In this document: positions 33,836 to 43,612 of the stretch, one piece after another
Numbering within the stretch: the stretch's first letter is position 1
How the letters are laid out: every line of letters begins with the position of its first letter
Source of the DNA: Anaerofustis stercorihominis DSM 17244
GTDB taxonomy: Bacteria; Bacillota; Clostridia; Eubacteriales; Anaerofustaceae
Assembly (NCBI RefSeq): GCF_000154825.1
Contig: NZ_DS560019.1
Location: 1,034,501 to 1,098,500, forward strand
Direction: 5' to 3'
DNA length: 64,000 nucleotides
Position numbers and translations under genes: made by a program
The notes under the pieces: model-generated
Seen by the model: the letters and a program-made list of their open reading frames with translations, nothing else
Told to the model about the DNA's origin: nothing
The model's database searches: none

Positions 33836-34033
33836 TTAGCATTCGTCGTCACAGAAAAGTAAGAACACTACTAAGATAATAAGGATTATATTATTGCCGT
33901 CGAATAAACCGTTTAGAAATCCGCCGCCGCATCCGCAGTCGTCGTTGCCATTAAAAAGTAATAATACTGCCAAAACGATAAGTATGATCATACTATCGTC
34001 GTCACACAAACAATCTAAAAAATTGCCTTTCAA
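33836..34033 (-). CDS. Small Cys-rich double-hydrophobic peptide 1
   Basis: 65 residues, TTG start at 34033 with GGGAGG about 7 bases upstream. Layout: NFLDCLCDDDS, first hydrophobic stretch IILIVLAVLLLF, NGNDDCGCGGG, second stretch IILIILVVFLLF, and CDDEC at the end. It resembles small Cys-rich membrane or coat peptides of clostridia, but I cannot name a family. A clear paralogue is encoded directly upstream at 34101-34256. Confidence 0.75.
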   Translation of the reverse strand: MKGNFLDCLCDDDSMIILIVLAVLLLFNGNDDCGCGGGFLNGLFDGNNIILIILVVFLLFCDDEC

Positions 34034-34100
34034 AAGAAGTACCTCCCTCGGGTAAATTTGTAAAATATTTTACGTCTATATCAAAATCTTAAAATTAAAA

Positions 34101-34256
34101 TTATTCAGTGAAAAGAACAACTAATAATAAGAAGAAGAATAATAAGCTGCATGAATCTTCTTCGCCGAAGATATCACAGCCGTCAAATAACACTACTAAA
34201 AGTAGGAAAAACATCAATAAACATTCACAAGAACAGTCATCTAAAAAATTACACAT
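34101..34256 (-). CDS. Small Cys-rich double-hydrophobic peptide 2
   Basis: 51 residues, ATG 34256 with GGAGG eight bases before, TAA at 34103-34101. Layout: MCNFLDDCSCEC, hydrophobic LLMFFLLLVVLF, DGCDIFGEEDSC, hydrophobic LLFFFLLLVVLF, TE. NFLD-x-CxC and the two hydrophobic blocks match peptide 1. Short enough to be missed by ordinary gene calls; the ribosome-binding site and paralogue support it. Confidence 0.75.
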   Translation of the reverse strand: MCNFLDDCSCECLLMFFLLLVVLFDGCDIFGEEDSCSLLFFFLLLVVLFTE

Positions 34257-34308
34257 ATAAGTTACCTCCAAGTAATAGATTTTAATAGGTGCTTTTTTTA
34301 TTTTTTAA

Positions 34309-34338
34309 GCCCCTAGTTCATAGTACGCACCAAGGGGT
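34309..34338. other. Hairpin in the divergent gap before the 34394 gene
   Basis: GCCCCT (34309-34314) and AGGGGT (34333-34338) can pair, enclosing GTACGC. T-rich sequence lies on its plus-strand left side, so on the minus strand it precedes an A run. Its role is unknown. Confidence 0.4.
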
Positions 34339-34393
34339 ATTTGTGTGATGAAATAATTTATTTATTTCAATTTAAATATAAGGAGGTAGTTTA

Positions 34394-34702
34394 GTGAAGG
34401 AAAAAGACATTTCAAAGATGGTAAATATGGCAAGCGGTCTAAATATCAATGAGGATTCGGTGGAAAAACTTAAGGATGCGGCAAGCAAGAAGGGGGTTAT
34501 GGAAAAGGCGGAAGCCTTGGAGCAGGAGTATGCACCTAAGTTTCAGGAATTTATGAGAGATCATGGAGATCTTGCACATCTTAGCAATGAAGATAAGGCA
34601 AGAGTGATACTGGAGTATAAAGAAAAGCTTCCTATGGAAGAACAAAAACAGTTTGATAAAGTTTTGGATATGCTTAAATCATATGTAAAAAAAGTAAAAT
34701 AA
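34394..34702 (+). CDS. Small helical protein, unknown
   Basis: 102 residues, GTG start with AAGGAGG 7 bases upstream. Entirely helical: SKMVNMASGLNINEDSVEKL, then YAPKFQEFMRDHGDLAHLS and a final amphipathic helix. No membrane segment. Ten bases before the next gene, so the two form an operon. Not recognised. Confidence 0.7.
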   Translation: MKEKDISKMVNMASGLNINEDSVEKLKDAASKKGVMEKAEALEQEYAPKFQEFMRDHGDLAHLSNEDKARVILEYKEKLPMEEQKQFDKVLDMLKSYVKKVK

Positions 34703-34712
34703 GGTGATAAAT

Positions 34713-35027
34713 ATGGCTCGGGGTAAAAGGCTTAAAAGAAAAAAGCTAAAAGCAGAAAACATAAATAATAATGAAGACATGTTAAAAGAAAAGCAGAAAA
34801 CTGATAATAAAGATGCAGTAACAAAAAAAGAAAAATCTGCACATAATAGAAGAAAAAGGAGAAGAAGAATGGAAGATAAAAAAATACTTATTTATAATGA
34901 CGATACTGTCAAAGAAGTCGTAGTGGAAAATGAACATAAAAATATAGAAGCTGAGGTTGAAGAAACTCCTCAGATAAAAAAGGATTTTATAACCGAAGAT
35001 GAATTTCTGAAAGGAGAGGGCTTTTAG
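34713..35027 (+). CDS. Highly charged small protein, unknown
   Basis: 104 residues from ATG 34713 (AAGGTGAT upstream; a GTG at 34704 is inside that site). The first half is Lys/Arg-rich, including RRKRRRRMEDKKILIY; the second is acidic. Such a tail may bind nucleic acid, but that is only composition. The stop lies within the terminator stem. Confidence 0.6.
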   Translation: MARGKRLKRKKLKAENINNNEDMLKEKQKTDNKDAVTKKEKSAHNRRKRRRRMEDKKILIYNDDTVKEVVVENEHKNIEAEVEETPQIKKDFITEDEFLKGEGF

Positions 35028-35042
35028 TCCTCTCTTTTTTTA
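35014..35042 (+). terminator. Terminator of the 34394-34713 operon
   Basis: GAGAGG (35014-35019) and CCTCTC (35029-35034) pair across the stop codon, followed by seven T. Confidence 0.88.
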
Positions 35043-35105
35043 TTTTATATAAATATTACCATAAATATGTTAAAATAATTATATATTATAAATCAGGGTG
35101 AAATT

Positions 35106-35837
35106 ATGAAATATTCTATTAAAGATAAGATAAAAATAACAGAGCCTATAATTCCGGAAGATAATGAGCCTTTTAACATACCTGAAAACGTAAGCTTGGA
35201 AAACTGTTTTGAAAAGAGTGGAAAAATAGAGCCTTGGATAAGCGGGTTGTTTTATTATTTCAATGATGTTAAAATAAAGTCATCTTTAAGCGGTGATGAT
35301 TCTCTGTGGGATATTATGTATACGATTGGGGAAGATGATATGTATTACTGTGCTAAAATCTTCAAGTGGCTTAGTATATATTTCCCTTATGTAAATAAGA
35401 ATGCCGATGATTATTATAATGAAATGGATTCTTGTATGCTTTGTTGGTTTTCCGATGATTACTATGAGGGTATGTCTAAACTATTAAAAGAAGATGAAGA
35501 TTTTATAGTATATTTATTCTCAGAATTTCCCGCTGCAAATTACGGTTTTATAGATTTTATCAGAAGCACCAGAAAAAATAATGATTTTGAGCTGTTTAAA
35601 AAATGTTTTGATAGCATTTCTAAAAATGAATACACGAGGGACAGTCATTTGATTACTTACGAAGATTTATTGAGTGAAGTAATACCAAAGAAAAAACATG
35701 CAAGGAAAGAAAAAATATCTTATCCTTCAGCCTTTTATAGTTATTTTAATCAAATAATTTCTTTATCGGACAATGATAAGGTAAAGAAAAAGCTATATAA
35801 AAGACTTGAAAAATGGAATAACGAATTTAATAAGTAA
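35106..35837 (+). CDS. Hypothetical protein, unknown
   Basis: 243 residues, acidic and rich in Tyr, Phe and Asp, no signal or membrane segment. GGGTGAAATT lies before ATG. Helices with PWISGLFYYFNDVKIKS and DYYNEMDSCMLCWFSDDYY stand out. No family recognised. It sits alone between two terminators, ahead of proS. Confidence 0.6.
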   Translation: MKYSIKDKIKITEPIIPEDNEPFNIPENVSLENCFEKSGKIEPWISGLFYYFNDVKIKSSLSGDDSLWDIMYTIGEDDMYYCAKIFKWLSIYFPYVNKNADDYYNEMDSCMLCWFSDDYYEGMSKLLKEDEDFIVYLFSEFPAANYGFIDFIRSTRKNNDFELFKKCFDSISKNEYTRDSHLITYEDLLSEVIPKKKHARKEKISYPSAFYSYFNQIISLSDNDKVKKKLYKRLEKWNNEFNK

Positions 35838-35863
35838 AAGCTTATATTAATAAGCTTTTTTTA
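35836..35863 (+). terminator. Terminator of the 35106 gene
   Basis: AAAAGCTTA pairs with TAAGCTTTT, then more T residues. Confidence 0.88.
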
Positions 35864-35901
35864 TTTATTTTACCAATAAATATGAAAAATATATAAAGTT
35901 A

Positions 35902-35910
35902 TGATATAAT
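35902..35910 (+). promoter_or_regulatory. Extended -10 promoter of proS-tyrS
   Basis: TGATATAAT (TGnTATAAT type) at 35902-35910, 37 bp before the proS start. No good -35 is visible, typical of extended -10 promoters. The leader is too short for a T-box. Confidence 0.6.
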
Positions 35911-35947
35911 ATTTAATTGATTAAAATTATATTTAGGAGAAGAAGAA

Positions 35948-37384
35948 ATGGGTAAGAAAAAGAAAGTTCAAGCTATAACTCCGATGGGTGAAGACTTTGC
36001 TCGTTGGTACACAGATGTAATAACTAAAACAGAAATGGTAGATTATGCCCCCGTTAAGGGGTTTATGGTTATTCGTCCGTATGGTTATGCACTTTGGGAA
36101 AATATTCAAGCGGCATTCGATAAAAGATTTAAAGAGACCGGACATCAAAATATGTATTTCCCGCTACTTATCCCGGAAAGCTTTTTAAATAAAGAAAAAG
36201 AACATGTTGAAGGTTTTGCTCCCGAAGTTGCATGGGTAACACATGGGGGAGAGAACGAACTTGCGGAAAGACTTTGCATAAGACCTACAAGCGAAACCAT
36301 TATATGCAGTATGTATGCAAAATGGCTTAAATCCTACAGACAGCTTCCGTTTTTATACAATCAATGGGCAAACGTTGTAAGATGGGAAAAAACGACCAGA
36401 CCTTTCCTCAGAACAAGCGAATTTTTATGGCAGGAAGGTCATACCGTTCATGCAACATTTGAAGAAGCACAGGAAGAGACTCTTCAGATGATAGATATTT
36501 ACAGAGAAATATGTGAAGATTATCTTGCAATGCCTGTAGTTGTAGGACAAAAGTCGGAAAAGGAAAAATTTGCCGGAGCTCACGCTACTTATACCATAGA
36601 AGCATTGATGCACGACGGACAAGCTCTTCAAAGCGGTACCAGCCATAATTTAGCTGACCATTTTGCAAAGGCATTCGGAATTAAATTCTTAAATAAAGAA
36701 GAAAAAGAGCAATATGCTTATTCTACATCTTGGGGTGTTTCAACAAGACTCATCGGCGGTATCATAATGGTTCACGGAGATGATTACGGTCTTGTATTCC
36801 CGCCTAAGATTGCACCTACTCAAGTGGTTATTATCCCTATCGCACAGCATAAAGAAGGGGTACTTGATAAAGCAAATGAACTTAAGAATAAATTAAGTGA
36901 TTTAAGGGTATTATTAGATGATAATGAAGCTTATTCACCGGGATGGAAATTCAATCAGTGGGAAATGAAGGGTGTTCCCGTTAGGATCGAAATCGGACCT
37001 AAAGATATTGAAAACGGTCAGTGTGTAATAGCCAGAAGAGATACTTCTGAAAAAATAAGTGTAAGCTTGGATGAAGTAGAAAATAAAGTTAAAGAATTAT
37101 TGGATGAAATACAATCTAATATGTATAATAAAGCACTCAAACACAGAGAAGAACATACAAAAGCAGCCAAAGATATGGATGAATTCAAGAAAGTTCAAAG
37201 CGAAGCTCTTGGATTTGTAAAGGCTATGTGGTGCGGATGCGCAGAGTGTGAAGAAAAAATCAAGGAAGAAACAGGTGCAACACTTAGATGTGTACCGTTC
37301 AAACAAGAAGATATCGGAAGCGATACTTGTGTATACTGCGGTAAGAAAGCAGATAAGCTTGCATATTTTGCAAGAGCATATTAA
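35948..37384 (+). CDS. proS: Prolyl-tRNA synthetase, archaeal/eukaryotic-like type
   Basis: 478 residues, lacking the editing insertion of the long bacterial form. Class II motifs are visible: motif 2 region [22 protein letters not shown] and motif 3 [18 protein letters not shown] region. The C-terminal domain has CGCAECEEK and CVYCGKK, zinc-type Cys pairs, and ends in ARAY, as in other ProS of this type. AGGAG lies before ATG; tyrS follows 15 bp after the stop. Confidence 0.96.
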   Translation: MGKKKKVQAITPMGEDFARWYTDVITKTEMVDYAPVKGFMVIRPYGYALWENIQAAFDKRFKETGHQNMYFPLLIPESFLNKEKEHVEGFAPEVAWVTHGGENELAERLCIRPTSETIICSMYAKWLKSYRQLPFLYNQWANVVRWEKTTRPFLRTSEFLWQEGHTVHATFEEAQEETLQMIDIYREICEDYLAMPVVVGQKSEKEKFAGAHATYTIEALMHDGQALQSGTSHNLADHFAKAFGIKFLNKEEKEQYAYSTSWGVSTRLIGGIIMVHGDDYGLVFPPKIAPTQVVIIPIAQHKEGVLDKANELKNKLSDLRVLLDDNEAYSPGWKFNQWEMKGVPVRIEIGPKDIENGQCVIARRDTSEKISVSLDEVENKVKELLDEIQSNMYNKALKHREEHTKAAKDMDEFKKVQSEALGFVKAMWCGCAECEEKIKEETGATLRCVPFKQEDIGSDTCVYCGKKADKLAYFARAY

Positions 37385-37399
37385 TAGGAGAAAGAATAA

Positions 37400-38623
37400 A
37401 TGACTGTTTACGAAGAACTGGTTAAAAGAGGACTCATTGCTCAAGTAACAGATGAAGAAGAAATAAAAGAACTTATCAATAACGGCAAAGCAACATTTTA
37501 TATCGGATTTGACCCTACTGCGGATAGTCTTCATGTAGGTCACTTTATGGCTTTATGTTTAATGAAGAGACTTCAAATGGCAGGAAACAAACCAATAGCA
37601 CTCGTCGGCGGCGGAACGGGAATGATAGGTGATCCGTCTGGCAGAACAGATTTAAGACAAATGATGACTGTTGAAACCATAAACGAAAACTGCGAAAGAT
37701 TTAAAGAACAAATGAGCAGGTTTATTGATTTTTCCGACGGTAAGGCTTTAATGGTTAATAATGCAGACTGGCTGAGAGATTTGAATTATATAGATTTCAT
37801 AAGAGATATAGGTTCTCATTTCAGCGTCAACAGAATGCTTACATTCGAATGTTACAAGCAAAGAATGGAAAAAGGACTCAGTTTCCTTGAGTTTAACTAC
37901 ATGATAATGCAAAGCTATGACTTTTACAGATTATATAAAGATTACGGCTGCAACATGCAGTTTGGCGGAGACGATCAGTGGAGCAATATGCTCGGCGGTA
38001 CAGAGCTTATAAGAAGGAAGCTGGGCAAAGATGCTTATGCCATGACAATTACATTACTTCTTAATTCAGAAGGCAAGAAAATGGGTAAGACGGCGTCAGG
38101 AGCTGTCTGGCTGGATCCAAACAAGACTTCACCTTTTGATTTTTATCAGTACTGGAGAAATGTAGGAGACGAAGATGTAATCAAATGTCTTAAAATGCTG
38201 ACTTTCCTTCCATTGGAAGAGATAGAAAAAATGGAAAAATGGGAAGGCAGTGAATTAAATAAAGCAAAAGAAATTTTAGCTTACGAACTTACCGAACTTG
38301 TTCACGGTGAAGACGAAGCGGATAAGGCAAAGGAAGCTGCGTCCGCACTGTTTAAAGGCAAAGGAAGCAAGGAAAATATGCCTTCAACGGATATTGAAAA
38401 ATCGGAAATAAATGATGGTATTTCTTTGCTTGATTTAATGCTGAAGGCTGAGCTTATACCTTCCAAAAGTGAAGGAAGAAGGCTTGTAAAACAAGGCGGA
38501 GTTAGTGTTGATGATATAAAAATAACCGATGTAAATAAAATGATTACATTAGAAGATTTTAAAGAAAATGAAATCATTATCAAAAAAGGGAAAAAGGTAT
38601 ATCATAAAATAAATATTGTTTAA
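37400..38623 (+). CDS. tyrS: Tyrosyl-tRNA synthetase
   Basis: 407 residues. The HIGH-type motif is [11 protein letters not shown], the KMSKS-type motif is KKMGKTASG, and [25 protein letters not shown] (tyrosine-binding part) is present in pieces. The C-terminal S4 RNA-binding domain covers about 340-407 ([18 protein letters not shown]). Same operon as proS, AGGAG before ATG, no T-box between them. Confidence 0.96.
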   Translation: MTVYEELVKRGLIAQVTDEEEIKELINNGKATFYIGFDPTADSLHVGHFMALCLMKRLQMAGNKPIALVGGGTGMIGDPSGRTDLRQMMTVETINENCERFKEQMSRFIDFSDGKALMVNNADWLRDLNYIDFIRDIGSHFSVNRMLTFECYKQRMEKGLSFLEFNYMIMQSYDFYRLYKDYGCNMQFGGDDQWSNMLGGTELIRRKLGKDAYAMTITLLLNSEGKKMGKTASGAVWLDPNKTSPFDFYQYWRNVGDEDVIKCLKMLTFLPLEEIEKMEKWEGSELNKAKEILAYELTELVHGEDEADKAKEAASALFKGKGSKENMPSTDIEKSEINDGISLLDLMLKAELIPSKSEGRRLVKQGGVSVDDIKITDVNKMITLEDFKENEIIIKKGKKVYHKINIV

Positions 38624-38629
38624 TAAACG

Positions 38630-38658
38630 TTGACATGGTTAATAATATTTAGTATTAT
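38630..38658 (+). promoter_or_regulatory. Promoter of tuf
   Basis: TTGACA (38630-38635), 17-bp spacer, TATTAT (38653-38658). Lies 75 bp upstream of the tuf start, directly after tyrS; no terminator separates them. Confidence 0.85.
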
Positions 38659-38732
38659 TTATTTGATGTAAATAGGCTATTTTAAAGTACAATAAGAGAA
38701 TATAAAAGTTTGATAAGGAGAAAGAAAATAAA

Positions 38733-39926
38733 ATGGCAAGAGAAAAATACGAAAGAACGAAACCACATGTAAATATCGGAACGATCGGACACGTAGACCA
38801 CGGAAAGACAACATTGACAGCAGCAATCACAAAGGTACTACATGAAAGATTGGGAACAGGTGATGCAGTAGCATTCGAAAACATCGATAAAGCGCCGGAA
38901 GAAAGAGAAAGAGGGATAACGATCTCAACAGCTCACGTAGAATATGAAACAGAAACAAGACATTACGCACACGTAGACTGCCCTGGACATGCCGACTATG
39001 TAAAGAACATGATCACAGGAGCAGCTCAAATGGACGGAGCTATCTTAGTAGTAAGTGCAGCAGATGGTCCAATGCCACAAACAAGAGAACATATCTTACT
39101 AGCAAGACAGGTAAACGTACCATATATCGTAGTATTCCTAAACAAAGCAGATATGGTTGATGATGAAGAACTTATCGAATTAGTAGAAATGGAAGTAAGA
39201 GAACTTCTTGACGAATACGAATTTGACGGAGATGAAACACCAATCGTAATCGGATCAGCACTTAAAGCGTTGGAAGATCCTCAAAGTGAATGGGGAGATA
39301 AGATCCTTGATTTAATGAAAGAAGTAGATGCATATATCCCAGAACCGGTAAGAGATACAGATAAACCATTCCTAATGCCTGTAGAAGACGTATTCTCAAT
39401 CACAGGAAGAGGTACAGTAGCAACAGGTAGAGTAGAAAGAGGAGTTATCAAAGTAGGTGAAGAAGTAGAATTAGTAGGAATTCACCCAGAAATTAAGAAG
39501 ACAGTAGTAACAGGTGTAGAAATGTTCAGAAAGATGTTAGACGAAGGTGTAGCCGGAGATAACATCGGAGCACTTTTAAGAGGTGTAGACAGAACAGAAA
39601 TCGAAAGAGGACAAGTACTGGCAAAACCTGGAACAATTCATCCACACACAAAATTCAAAGCGGAAGTATATGTATTGACAAAAGACGAAGGTGGAAGACA
39701 TACACCATTCTTCAACGGATACAGACCACAATTCTACTTTAGAACAACAGACGTTACAGGAGTAGTAAATCTAGAAGGCGGAGCAGAAATGGTAATGCCT
39801 GGAGATAACATTACAACAACTATTGAGCTAATCACACCGATAGCTATCGAACAAGAGTTAAGATTTGCTATCAGAGAAGGCGGAAGAACAGTAGGATCCG
39901 GAGTAGTAACAGAAATCATTGAATAA
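38733..39926 (+). CDS. tuf: Elongation factor Tu
   Basis: 397 residues. G1 GHVDHGKTT, switch [12 protein letters not shown]4 NKAD, G5 GSALKAL; domains 2 and 3 follow with normal length. AAGGAG lies 13 bases before ATG. Codons differ visibly from neighbouring genes (more ACA, CCA, GTA and ATC), as expected from very high expression. Not next to fusA or ribosomal genes, so it may be one of two tuf copies or relocated. Confidence 0.98.
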   Translation: MAREKYERTKPHVNIGTIGHVDHGKTTLTAAITKVLHERLGTGDAVAFENIDKAPEERERGITISTAHVEYETETRHYAHVDCPGHADYVKNMITGAAQMDGAILVVSAADGPMPQTREHILLARQVNVPYIVVFLNKADMVDDEELIELVEMEVRELLDEYEFDGDETPIVIGSALKALEDPQSEWGDKILDLMKEVDAYIPEPVRDTDKPFLMPVEDVFSITGRGTVATGRVERGVIKVGEEVELVGIHPEIKKTVVTGVEMFRKMLDEGVAGDNIGALLRGVDRTEIERGQVLAKPGTIHPHTKFKAEVYVLTKDEGGRHTPFFNGYRPQFYFRTTDVTGVVNLEGGAEMVMPGDNITTTIELITPIAIEQELRFAIREGGRTVGSGVVTEIIE

Positions 39927-39942
39927 TGAATAATAGATAGAA

Positions 39943-39970
39943 AAGAGCATCTTTATGATGTTCTTTTTTT
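39943..39970 (+). terminator. Terminator of tuf
   Basis: AAGAGCATC (39943-39951) pairs with GATGTTCTT (39957-39965), one G-T pair, followed by a T run. Confidence 0.88.
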
Positions 39971-40016
39971 TGTGGTTGGTAATATTTGTGGGGGGATTTG
40001 ATTTTTATAAAAAAAT

Positions 40017-40037
40017 AAGACTCTTGTTGGGAGTCTT
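40017..40037 (-). terminator. Terminator of the lipoprotein gene
   Basis: AAGACTC (40017-40023) and GAGTCTT (40031-40037) pair; on the minus strand ATTTTTTTAT follows. The stem contains the stop codon. Confidence 0.85.
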
Positions 40038-40500
40038 ATCTGAGGTTTAATACCAATTGACTTGAATCTATAGTTTCATCGGTTCTGTATTTAATTGCTT
40101 TATTTAAAGTTACTATTACTTCACTTTTATTTCCTTCTTTGTTTTTAGCTTCGATTTTTTTGATAATTTTATTATTTTTATAATCGGAAATCCTTGCTGT
40201 TTCCACATTCACATTATCAAAAGATATTTTAATTTGTTTTTCATTTTTTGAATAACTTATGATATGAGTAGGGATTTTATCTGTTTCATCAAAGTCCATA
40301 ATGATTTTGGTATCCCCAATCAAATCATTTATCCAAATCTTTCTTATTGATGTAGCACCGGTATCTTTTCCGCCTTTGAAAGTTTCATCATTCATATAAT
40401 TACTCTTTTCATTTGTTTCATAGTCCTTTATGGGATTGGAACATGCAAAAAAAGACGGAATTATCAGAAGTGTTATACAAATACTTATTAATTTTTTCAT
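40036..40500 (-). CDS. Predicted lipoprotein, unknown
   Basis: 154 residues. Signal peptide with lipobox IPSFFACSN (Cys20), so membrane-anchored outside the cell. The rest is beta-rich: IWINDLIGDTKIIMDFDETDK and IKISFDNVNVETARISDY. No family recognised. AGGAGG lies before ATG. It follows the HdeD-like gene by 61 bp in the same direction. Confidence 0.75.
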   Translation of the reverse strand: MKKLISICITLLIIPSFFACSNPIKDYETNEKSNYMNDETFKGGKDTGATSIRKIWINDLIGDTKIIMDFDETDKIPTHIISYSKNEKQIKISFDNVNVETARISDYKNNKIIKKIEAKNKEGNKSEVIVTLNKAIKYRTDETIDSSQLVLNLR

Positions 40501-40561
40501 TGTTCCTCCTTACAGTTGATTTATTAATATTTTCTGTAAAAAGGGTTAAAATATGCTTGGT

Positions 40562-41863
40562 TTATTTTACAATTCCTTTTGGATTATAAACAGTTTTAGT
40601 TATCACTATGCTGTTTTTCCTTCTGTATTCTCTGTCAAAGTAGTTGAAATAGGCACCCGGAGAAATAACTCCGTTAAGGTTTAATATATCTATCCCTGCT
40701 TGTCCCAATATTGAATCGGCGAATTTAACACAGTTGGTATAAAATGTAAAATAATATTTAAAACGACCTCTTTTGATTTTTCTGAAAGTGATGCTATTTG
40801 CTTTAGAAAGTTCGCTTGCATAATCATCATAATCTTTGTGTTTATTATTGTAATAGTCAATAGGTGCAAGCCAATAATAAGAATTAGCCATGTGTTCTTT
40901 TATTTTATTTCTGACTTTTTCGATTTGTAAATCAGTTAGTCTTAAACCAAAATCAAAAATTGTTTTTTCATCGTACCAATTACAAAACTTTATATATTTT
41001 TCTTTACTTTTTGCAAAAAACAGAACGCCTTCTCCCATGGAACCGAAAAGTTTTAAAGATGAAAAATCATAGTTACCGTATGAAATGACATATCCGTCAA
41101 AGAAAAAATCAACATGCCCGAATGCTCCCGTACCATCTTTCTTTACATGTATCAATATATCCAAGTTCGGTTCAAGTCCGATTTGATTTTCGCTTAAATT
41201 TATTTCTCCGTTATTAGTATCTACTTGATTTATAAAATCATTTACTTTTTTTAGTGTACTTTTTAAAATATTTGTCGTAAACAAAACAGGAAGTCTAACG
41301 GAAAATTTTCTTATAAGTTTATTTGCGTATGACTTTGGTATTTCTTCATCAATAAAATCAGTAAATATAGTAATTCCGTAAAAAATCAAATATAGTCCGG
41401 TTAGTTTCGTGATTATAAATGTTTTATCATAAAAATTTGCGCTGATTACGAGAAAAGCTATAACGAAAAATGCAATCGATTTTAATATCATTAAAATCGA
41501 AAACGGAGCTTTTGCTTTTTTATATTGATAAAAAACTATTGCGGATATAGTTCCTAAACACAATGAGTAGAATACTACAAAGGCGGGGAATATTATAAGT
41601 ATCAAATTAGGTTTTATGAAAGCAAGGATCCCCTGAATCAGGATTACAAAATCACCGAGAAGAACAAAATTGTTTTTATTATTATTTTTTGAATAAAAAG
41701 AATAGAATTTAGAAAGAGAAGTGTAAATCAAAATAGTTCCTACGATCATAGGGAACCATTCTAAAAATATATCTGTTTCGAAAAAAATATATAGACCAAG
41801 AGTTATCAATGCCATTGAAGATACAAATAAGTTTAATGCCGATATATTTTTCTTAAATTCCAT
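40562..41863 (-). CDS. HdeD-like membrane protein fused to a putative permuted papain-like domain
   Basis: 433 residues. Residues about 8-170 form six hydrophobic helices in the pattern of HdeD/DUF308 proteins. Residues about 235-433 are soluble: FGHVDFFFDGYVISYGNYD places His250 in a strand, and FTFYTNCVKFADSILGQAG places Cys378 at the start of a helix. The order His then Cys is that of permuted NlpC/P60 (YiiX-like) hydrolases. This is inference from motif shape, and the catalytic role is not established. Could act on lipid or wall peptide at the membrane. Followed by a lipoprotein gene. Confidence 0.6.
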   Translation of the reverse strand: MEFKKNISALNLFVSSMALITLGLYIFFETDIFLEWFPMIVGTILIYTSLSKFYSFYSKNNNKNNFVLLGDFVILIQGILAFIKPNLILIIFPAFVVFYSLCLGTISAIVFYQYKKAKAPFSILMILKSIAFFVIAFLVISANFYDKTFIITKLTGLYLIFYGITIFTDFIDEEIPKSYANKLIRKFSVRLPVLFTTNILKSTLKKVNDFINQVDTNNGEINLSENQIGLEPNLDILIHVKKDGTGAFGHVDFFFDGYVISYGNYDFSSLKLFGSMGEGVLFFAKSKEKYIKFCNWYDEKTIFDFGLRLTDLQIEKVRNKIKEHMANSYYWLAPIDYYNNKHKDYDDYASELSKANSITFRKIKRGRFKYYFTFYTNCVKFADSILGQAGIDILNLNGVISPGAYFNYFDREYRRKNSIVITKTVYNPKGIVK

Positions 41864-41919
41864 TTCATTCCTCCTGATGTAATATTATATCATGTTACAT
41901 ATAAACTTCACAGTTAAGA

Positions 41920-43504
41920 TTAAAAGTTTTGATTGTTTTTATATAAAGTCTTTCCCTCTTTTATTGTTTCCAATATCTTTATTTCCTTTAAATTATCAGG
42001 ATTACATATCTTTAATGGATTTTTATCTAAAATAACTAAATCCGCAAATTTTCCTTCTTTTATGCTTCCCTTTGTATCTTCTTCAAAATAGGAATAAGCC
42101 GCATTTATCGTAACGGCTTTTAATCCTTCCAATATAGTTATTCTTTCATCACTGCCGAGTGTCACTCCATTTTTAGTCGTTCTGTTTACACCTATCCATA
42201 TACTTTCGAAAATGTCCGGGTTAAGTACAGGGGTATCTTCATGTATGGTATATATCAAATCAATTTTAATAGCCGTTTTTATAGGTGAAATTTTATAAGC
42301 TCTGCTGCCTAGGTTTATTAAATGAATATCTCCCCAGTAATATATATGGTCAACAAAAAATGATGGTATCATATTATACTTTTTCATCCTTCTAATTTGG
42401 TCTTCTCTTATTGTTTGAGCATGTATCATAACAGGTCTTATATCATTTTTTGGATTTAAATCTTCGAATGATTTTATAAGCTGTTCTGCTGCTGCATCTC
42501 CGTTGCAGTGAGTGATAAGCTGGATATTTTCATTCAGAGCGGTTTTGATAACGCTTTTAACTTCTTCATCATTATAAATCGGATATCCCTTATATTCTTT
42601 TTCTCCATTGTAAGGTTCACTTAGCCACGCAGTTTTACCTTGAGGTGAACCGTCGAGAAATAGTTTATAACCTCCTATTTTATAATGATTTATATATTTT
42701 AAATATTCCTTATGTTTTTCTAATATATTTTATTATTTTTATATCAATATAACTTACAACGTCTATATCAAGTTTGTTTCTTTTCGACATTGTTTTTAAA
42801 ATTTCGAATTCTTTTTCTCTTGTGATTCCATCCTGTGCTGTGGTAATACCATAGCTCAAATAAACACGTTCTGCTTTTTTCATTGCTTTTATGATTTTAT
42901 CCATGGAAAAGTTATCAAGCTTTTTTGAGTTATTTGTAAAAGCTGTTTCTTCTAAATATCCGTTTGGAGTGTTTGTTCCGCTGAACCTTCCGATTTTACC
43001 TCCGTCGGGATCTTTTGTGTTTTCATCTATATTTAATAGCTTCAGACCCAATGAATTTGTAACTCCCATATGTCCGGATTTGTGTGTTATCAGTATCGGT
43101 ATTTCTATGCTTGCTTTATCTAATATTTCTTTTGTAGGATGAGTTTTTTCTTCCAAAAAATTGTGGTCATAGCCAAAACCTATCAAGTAGTCATTGTTAC
43201 TTAAATTGTTTTTATTTTTAAAGTCTTTTAGTATATTTATTATATCATCATAATTTTTAGCATTTGATAAGTCTGCCGTTAATGAAGTCTGCGCAAGAGC
43301 AGTGATATGACTGTGCGAATCGATAAAAGAAGGCATAAGACATTTCTGACCTAAGTCTGTAACTATCGTATCTTTGTCTTTCAGTTTTATAATATCGTTA
43401 TAATCACCTGTAGCTGATATTTTATTATTGTCAATTAGTACCGCCTGAGTGTATAATTTATTCTCCATAGTAACTATGTTGTCGCCGTAATAAATTTTTT
43501 TCAT
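41920..43504 (-). pseudogene. Amidohydrolase family protein (YtcJ-like), frameshifted
   Basis: Starts at ATG 43504 (GGAGG upstream): KKIYYGDNIVTMENKLYT, then metal-binding PSFIDSHSHITAL. The frame ends at TAA 42712-42710 after DIDVVSYIDIKIIKY. The neighbouring frame is open from there and continues EKHKEYLKYINHYKIGGYK, FLDGSPQGKTAWLSEPYNGE, ITHCNGDAAAEQLI and IHAQTIREDQI to the stop at 41920, as in intact YtcJ-type enzymes. Removing one A from the AAAA tract (TTTT at 42728-42731 on the plus strand) restores one reading frame of about 528 residues. Substrate unknown. Either a real lesion or an assembly error. Confidence 0.85.
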
Positions 43505-43612
43505 GTTATCCTCCATTATTATCTTTATTATAACCCATATTTTATAATATACATTTTACTTTAATAAAAATATTTATATGTTATTATAAAATAAAAAGGA
43601 ATGAGCAATATT

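Noticed and set aside
34081-34260. Non-coding gap between 34033 and 34394
   Set aside because: The minus strand encodes a 51-residue paralogue of the neighbouring peptide with a good ribosome-binding site, so it is listed as a gene.
34309-34338. GCCCCT...AGGGGT hairpin as another copy of the 41-bp repeat
   Set aside because: The enclosed bases do not match and there is no inner stem; length differs.
35870-35947. T-box leader before the proS-tyrS synthetase genes
   Set aside because: The space between the previous terminator and proS is under 90 bp and contains no T-box sequence or antiterminator fold.
39734-39919. Antisense reading frames within tuf, feoB, the LRR gene and other real genes
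   Set aside because: They lack ribosome-binding sites and mirror the codon structure of the sense genes.
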